Position numbers and translations under genes: made by a program. Shown here one piece after another: positions 14,099-14,497 of a stretch of DNA of 14,497 bases (positions within the stretch are counted from its first letter, which is position 1; every line of letters starts with the position of its first letter). The notes beneath the pieces were generated by a model, which saw nothing but the letters and a program-made list of their open reading frames with translations, did not search any database and was not told where the DNA came from. The DNA is from UBA11858 sp964589145 (GTDB lineage Bacteria; Chloroflexota; Anaerolineae; Anaerolineales; UBA11858), in contig CAZPSL010000029.1 in NCBI GenBank assembly GCA_964589145.1, forward strand, positions 1 through 14,497, written 5' to 3'.

Positions 14099-14497
14099 AT
14101 GAAAACCGTCCCTGCACCGAAACACATCCTGACCCTGCGCATCTGGCTTGCGCTGGCCGCCCTGAGCGGGCTGTTGGCGGCCTGGGCACTGGCGCGCATC
14201 CCGGCGGAAAGCGGCAGCGCCCTGCTCCTTGGGCTGACCCGGAGCCGCCTGATGATCATCGCCGGGGTTCTGGCAGTTGTGCTGGTCCTCCTGGGGCTGC
14301 TGACCGCCTCCTGGCCGCGGCGAGCGGCTTTTGAGCGGTTTCCCGCGCGGCTGAACACCCGTCTGGCACGCGGCAACGCCTGGAACTGGAGCGTGCTGCT
14401 GCTCAGTTTGGGGCTGCTGGTCAACGCCTATCTTTGGCTGCTGACCCCTGAACTGACCGAGCCGTTCACGCTGGCCTATTTTCAGCGGTTGCAGCCG
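14099..14497 (+). CDS. Membrane protein of unknown function, N-terminal fragment
   Basis: The frame opens at ATG 14099 and runs without a stop for 133 codons to the right edge. It encodes three hydrophobic segments, near residues 10-30 (LTLRIWLALAALSGLLAAWA), 49-67 (LMIIAGVLAVVLVLLGLL) and 95-112 (WNWSVLLLSLGLLVNAYLW), separated by short Arg-rich loops. I do not recognise the family. A large polytopic protein such as a glycosyltransferase-like membrane enzyme is possible, but nothing visible proves it. There is no Shine-Dalgarno sequence, and the TATAAT box at 14082 suggests leaderless or near-leaderless expression. Transcription is divergent from the metallopeptidase gene. Confidence 0.7.
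   Translation, partial: MKTVPAPKHILTLRIWLALAALSGLLAAWALARIPAESGSALLLGLTRSRLMIIAGVLAVVLVLLGLLTASWPRRAAFERFPARLNTRLARGNAWNWSVLLLSLGLLVNAYLWLLTPELTEPFTLAYFQRLQP

Noticed and set aside
11799..14102. 767-residue open frame on the plus strand opposite the metallopeptidase gene
   Set aside because: It lies wholly antisense to a gene with clear catalytic motifs and a strong ribosome site. Its Gly/Val/Arg-rich translation shows no domain and it has no ribosome site. Long antisense frames are expected in GC-rich genes.

Overview
The window looks like chromosomal DNA from a GC-rich bacterium, most likely a member of the Chloroflexota (Anaerolineae-like). This is an inference from gene content and style: Thr/Pro/Glu-rich linkers behind N-terminal membrane anchors, a carbohydrate-type ABC operon without its own ATPase, a YugP-type protease, TTG starts, and -10 boxes lying almost on start codons. 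No rRNA, tRNA, IS element or CRISPR array was seen.

Left part, plus strand (1-5143): the 3' end of a HAD-superfamily phosphatase; an S41 C-terminal processing peptidase; a YugP-type membrane zinc protease closed by a strong intrinsic terminator; a membrane-anchored HtrA/DegP-type serine protease; and a flippase-like membrane protein of the lysylphosphatidylglycerol-synthase TM family. Three of these genes are envelope proteases, so this stretch reads as a cell-envelope quality-control neighbourhood.

Centre, minus strand (8941 down to 5100): an ABC operon in the order MalF-like permease, MalG-like permease, lipoprotein substrate-binding protein, then a DUF364/DUF4213 protein. Its 3' end overlaps the convergent flippase-like gene by 44 bp. 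A gene-free stretch (8942-9379) follows. It holds a perfect 41-bp direct repeat, a hairpin related to the terminator at 2519, and a C-rich/G-rich palindrome.

Right part, minus strand (13979 down to 9380): a large secreted or anchored zinc metallopeptidase with a C-terminal InhA-like MAM region, an anchored alpha/beta hydrolase with six cysteines, and a CpaF/TadA-type secretion ATPase without visible Tad partners. The gaps are 65 and 56 bp, so they could be one transcription unit. At the right edge a divergent plus-strand membrane protein begins and is cut off.

The most interesting signals are a dispersed hairpin family with a compensatory base pair, the 41-bp repeat pair with an inverted fragment 5 kb away, a set of genes whose -10 box lies nearly at the start codon and which lack a Shine-Dalgarno sequence, the DUF364 gene attached to a sugar-type transporter, and the orphan secretion ATPase beside two extracytoplasmic hydrolases. 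I did not find a clearly new defence or mobile system.
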